Source: Pseudomonadota bacterium (lineage in GTDB: Bacteria > Pseudomonadota > Alphaproteobacteria > Rhodobacterales > Rhodobacteraceae). From it: 64,000 bases of DNA. The first letter of the stretch is position 1; each line of letters starts with the position of its first letter. Where the stretch lies: positions 1 through 64,000 of the forward strand of contig JAKALB010000001.1 in the NCBI GenBank assembly GCA_021813365.1, written 5' to 3'. Made by a program: the position numbers and the translations under genes. The notes beneath the pieces were generated by a model. That model made no database searches. It worked only from the letters and a program-made list of their open reading frames with translations, and was not told where the DNA came from. Shown here piece by piece: positions 60,954 to 64,000 of the stretch.

Positions 60954-62147
60954 ATGCCTCATGACCTGCCGCTGATCACCACCATCGCCGCCGCGCTGTC
61001 GCTGGCCACCGTCCTGGCCTTTCTGGCGCATCGCCTGCGGCTGCCGCTGATCGCGGGCTATCTGACGGCAGGCATCGTCATCGGCCCCTTCACGCCAGGC
61101 TTCGTGGCCGATCCGGAAATCGCGCAGGAACTGGCCGAGATCGGCGTCATCCTCCTGATGTTCGGCACCGGGCTGCAATTCCATCCCCGCGACCTGCTGG
61201 CCGTGAAACACATCGCCATTCCCGGGGCACTGGCAGGCATCAGCGCCGCCGCCCTGGCCGGGGGTGGTCTGGCGCTGGCCATGGGCTGGGGCATGGGCGC
61301 GGCGGTGATCTATGGTCTGGCGCTTTCGGTCGCCTCGACCGTGGTGCTGATGCGCGCCATGCAGGATCGCGACATGGTGAAAACCGAACGCGGCCGCATC
61401 GCGATGGGCTGGCTGGTGGTCGAAGACCTGATCACCGTGATGGCCCTCGTGCTGATTCCGCCCTTGTCGGGCCTTCTGGGTGGCCGCGGCGACCAGTCGC
61501 TGCCGTTCAGCGAACTGGCCAATGTGCTGGGCTGGACCCTGGTCAAGCTGGCGGCCTTCGTGGCGCTGATGCTGGTCGTGGGCCGCCGCCTGATCCCCAG
61601 CGCGCTGCACTACACCGCCCTCACCGGCCAGCGCGAATTGTTCCGCCTTTCGGTTCTGGCCATTGCCCTGGGCGTGGCCTACGGCGCCTCTGCCTTCTTT
61701 GGGGTCAGCTTTGCGCTCGGGGCGTTCTTTGCCGGGATGATCATGTCGGGCTCCACCCTGTCGGCCCAGGCGATGAAAGACGTGCTGCCCCTCCGGGATG
61801 CCTTTGCGGTGCTGTTCTTCGTCTCGGTCGGCATGCTGGCGAATCCCGCGGTCCTCTGGCTGCATCCGCTGCCGGTGCTGGCCACGATCGCCATCATCCT
61901 GTCGGTCAAGACCACGGTCGCCTTTCTCCTGACCCGCGCACTGGGCCAGGACCGGCCCACCGCCGCCACGATCGCCGCCGCACTTGCCCAGATCGGCGAG
62001 TTTTCCTTCATCCTGATCGCCATGGGCACCGGCCTGGGCATCTTGCCGTCCGAGGCGCGCGATTACGTCGTGGCGGGGGCGCTGGTCTCGATCATCCTGA
62101 ACCCGTTCCTCTTCGACCTGCTGGACCGCCGCCTCGGCCGCGCCTAG
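60954..62147 (+). CDS. Cation:proton antiporter, KefB/CPA2-like transmembrane domain
   Basis: Multi-TM; RLRLPLIAGYLTAGIVIGPFTPGFV; GVSFALGAFFAGMIMSGS; no RCK/TrkA-N domain. Confidence 0.85.
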   Translation: MPHDLPLITTIAAALSLATVLAFLAHRLRLPLIAGYLTAGIVIGPFTPGFVADPEIAQELAEIGVILLMFGTGLQFHPRDLLAVKHIAIPGALAGISAAALAGGGLALAMGWGMGAAVIYGLALSVASTVVLMRAMQDRDMVKTERGRIAMGWLVVEDLITVMALVLIPPLSGLLGGRGDQSLPFSELANVLGWTLVKLAAFVALMLVVGRRLIPSALHYTALTGQRELFRLSVLAIALGVAYGASAFFGVSFALGAFFAGMIMSGSTLSAQAMKDVLPLRDAFAVLFFVSVGMLANPAVLWLHPLPVLATIAIILSVKTTVAFLLTRALGQDRPTAATIAAALAQIGEFSFILIAMGTGLGILPSEARDYVVAGALVSIILNPFLFDLLDRRLGRA

Positions 62148-62175
62148 CTTGGGGCGCGCAGAGCGAGGAACCGTC

Positions 62176-63075
62176 ATGACCGAAAACGTATCCACCCACC
62201 AGGCCGAGGAAGACGCGCGCAACGAATCGATCCTGATCTATGTGAACGGCCAGATCCTTCCCAAGGCGCAGGCCATGGTCAGCGTCTATGACAGCGGCTT
62301 CATGCTCGGTGACGGCGTGTGGGAGGGGCTGCGGCTGTACAACGGCCGCTGGAGCTTTGTCGACGAGCACATGGATCGCCTGTTCGAGGCCGCCAAGGCG
62401 ATCGATCTGGATATCGGGATGACCAGGGATCAGCTCGTTTCCGCATTGTCAGAGACGCAAATGGCCAATGGCATGACCAATGATGTCCATGCCAGGCTGA
62501 TGGTGACGCGGGGGGTCAAGACCCGGCCGTTCCAGCACCCGCGCCTGTCGCGGCAGGGCCCGACGGTGGTCATCATCATGGAGCACAGTCGCCCGAAACT
62601 GCCCAGGCCGATCAGGCTTGCCACCGTGCCGCACCTGCGCGGCCTGCCGATGACGCAGGACCCGAAGCTGAACAGCCATTCCAAGTTGAATTGCATCCTG
62701 GCCTGCATCGCCGCCGAAAAGGCGGGCGCGGACGAGGCCCTGATGCTGGATGTGCATGGCTTCGTGAACACGACCAACGCCTGCAACTTCTTCATCGTGA
62801 GGAAGGGCCAGGTCTGGACCAGCACGGGCGACTATTGCATGAACGGCATCACCCGTCAGAAGGTCATCGACCTGTGCCGCGCCAACGGCATTCCGGTGTT
62901 CGAGCGCAATTTCAGCCTGGTCGACACCTATTCCGCGGACGAGGCCTTCCTGACCGGCACTTTCGGCGCGCAGACCCCAGTCGGCTGGATCGACGGACGG
63001 CAGATCGGCACCGGCCAGATGGGACCGATGACCAGGCGCCTGCGCGCCCTCTACATGACGCTGGTTGGCGCATGA
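62176..63075 (+). CDS. PLP-dependent class-IV aminotransferase (BCAT/DAAT-like)
   Basis: VSVYDSGFMLGDGVWEGLRLYNGRWSFVDEHMDRL...KLNCILACIAAEKAGADEALMLD...FNTTNACNFFIV-type motif. Confidence 0.9.
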   Translation: MTENVSTHQAEEDARNESILIYVNGQILPKAQAMVSVYDSGFMLGDGVWEGLRLYNGRWSFVDEHMDRLFEAAKAIDLDIGMTRDQLVSALSETQMANGMTNDVHARLMVTRGVKTRPFQHPRLSRQGPTVVIIMEHSRPKLPRPIRLATVPHLRGLPMTQDPKLNSHSKLNCILACIAAEKAGADEALMLDVHGFVNTTNACNFFIVRKGQVWTSTGDYCMNGITRQKVIDLCRANGIPVFERNFSLVDTYSADEAFLTGTFGAQTPVGWIDGRQIGTGQMGPMTRRLRALYMTLVGA

Positions 63076-63803
63076 CACCCGATCCCACCCGCATCGCCAT
63101 GTGGAGCGGCCCCCGCAACCTGTCGACCGCGATGATGTATGCCTTCGCGGCGCGAGGGGATTGTGCCGTATGGGACGAGCCGTTCTATGCCGCCTACCTG
63201 GCCGCGACCGGCCTGCCGCACCCGATGGCCGATCAGGTGATTGCGGCCGGCATGTCCGATCCGGCGGCTGTGGCGGCGGCCTGCCTGGGGCCGATTCCGC
63301 AGTCGCAGAGACTGTTTTACCAGAAACACATGACGCTCCACATGATCCCGCCCTTTGATCGCGGTTTCATGCGGGGGCTGACCAACGTGTTCCTGATCCG
63401 CCATCCGGCCCGGGTCGTGGCCAGCTATGCGCAAAAACGCGAGGCGCCGACGCTGGCCGACATCGGTTTCGTCCAGCAGGCAGAGCTTTTCGATCAGATC
63501 GCCGACTGGCTGGGCCATGCGCCCTTGGTGATCGACAGTGCGTCCATCCGGGCCAACCCACGGGAATCGCTTGGCAAGCTCTGCCGCGCTCTGGGCATCG
63601 GCTTCACCGAAAACATGCTGTCCTGGCCGGCCGGGCCCAAGCCCTGGGATGGCATCTGGGCGCCGCACTGGTACAACGCCGTCCATGCCTCTACCGGGTT
63701 CGGCGACCCGGAAGGGCCCTTGCCGGCGCTGAAGGACGACTTCGCCCGGCTGGTGGACCGGGCGATGCCATCTTACGAAAAGCTGAGGAGTCTGGCGCTC
63801 TAA
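63072..63803 (+). CDS. Sulfotransferase-like P-loop protein
   Basis: RIAMWSGPRNLSTAMMYAFAARGDCAVWDEPFYAAYL...FLIRHPARVVASYAQ; ATGA overlap with the aminotransferase. Confidence 0.82.
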   Translation: MTPDPTRIAMWSGPRNLSTAMMYAFAARGDCAVWDEPFYAAYLAATGLPHPMADQVIAAGMSDPAAVAAACLGPIPQSQRLFYQKHMTLHMIPPFDRGFMRGLTNVFLIRHPARVVASYAQKREAPTLADIGFVQQAELFDQIADWLGHAPLVIDSASIRANPRESLGKLCRALGIGFTENMLSWPAGPKPWDGIWAPHWYNAVHASTGFGDPEGPLPALKDDFARLVDRAMPSYEKLRSLAL

Positions 63804-64000
63804 AGGCCCAGATTCGCACGATATTCCGCCAGGGCGGCGGCCGAGAGCTCGACCCCGCCCGAGGCGAGAAGCAGGGCGTCATGCTCGGCGGCAACCGCCG
63901 CGTCATACTCCGCCTGGGCCTGTGCCGCGGCCTGGGTCGCGCCATCAAGGGCGGCCTGGGCATCGGCCAGGGCCAGGATCGCGTCGGCCTGCACCTGAGC
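63800..64000 (-). CDS. Partial Ala-rich coiled-coil-like protein (C-terminus), runs off window
   Basis: Frame open to the window edge: AQVQADAILALADAQAALDGATQAAAQAQAEYDAAVAAEHDALLL... Confidence 0.45.
   Translation of the reverse strand, partial: AQVQADAILALADAQAALDGATQAAAQAQAEYDAAVAAEHDALLLASGGVELSAAALAEYRANLGL

Overview
The window is a GC-rich alphaproteobacterial chromosome segment. Gene families and synteny suggest Rhodobacterales; this is inferred, with no database search. It is mostly core genome and probably spans the chromosome origin. Left to right: (1) 0-8 kb, an exosortase/exopolysaccharide locus (TPR protein truncated at the window edge, GT25, Wza-like export protein, outer-membrane beta-barrel, fused exosortase-EpsI of XrtD type, GT4) and a tRNA-Thr(CGT). 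(2) 8-16.5 kb, hemD / alpha-Mic60-like / HemY-N protein, then tsaD-gpsA-YciI-EVE, DUF1761, MFS, DUF2853. (3) 16.6-22 kb, ahcY, HD hydrolase, H-NS-like HvrA, and the RegA-SenC/RegB redox cluster. (4) 22-34.4 kb, a kinase-less DivL-type PAS protein, a TsaE-AmgK fusion, MurU, addB-addA-trxA, hslVU. (5) 34.4-41 kb, smr, mltA, Tim44-like, fxsA, secB, then dnaQ-coaE-aroE-maf leftward. (6) An intergenic region with one perfect and several degenerate DnaA boxes (candidate oriC, about 40.9-41.2 kb). (7) Rightward hemJ, rho, mnmE, mnmG, rsmG, parA, parB, with two perfect 16-bp parS palindromes. (8) hemW, ridA, rdgB, rph, hrcA, grpE, two glycosyltransferases coupled to mutS, maeB, a cation antiporter, and a PLP class-IV aminotransferase / sulfotransferase-like pair. 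I saw no CRISPR array, prophage or IS element. Leads I rank highest: parS palindromes supplying the GTG start codons of mnmG and a RidA gene; kinase-less DivL with a near-perfect CtrA-type box upstream; the aminotransferase/P-loop pair; an in-frame tandem repeat inside mutS; and the candidate oriC.
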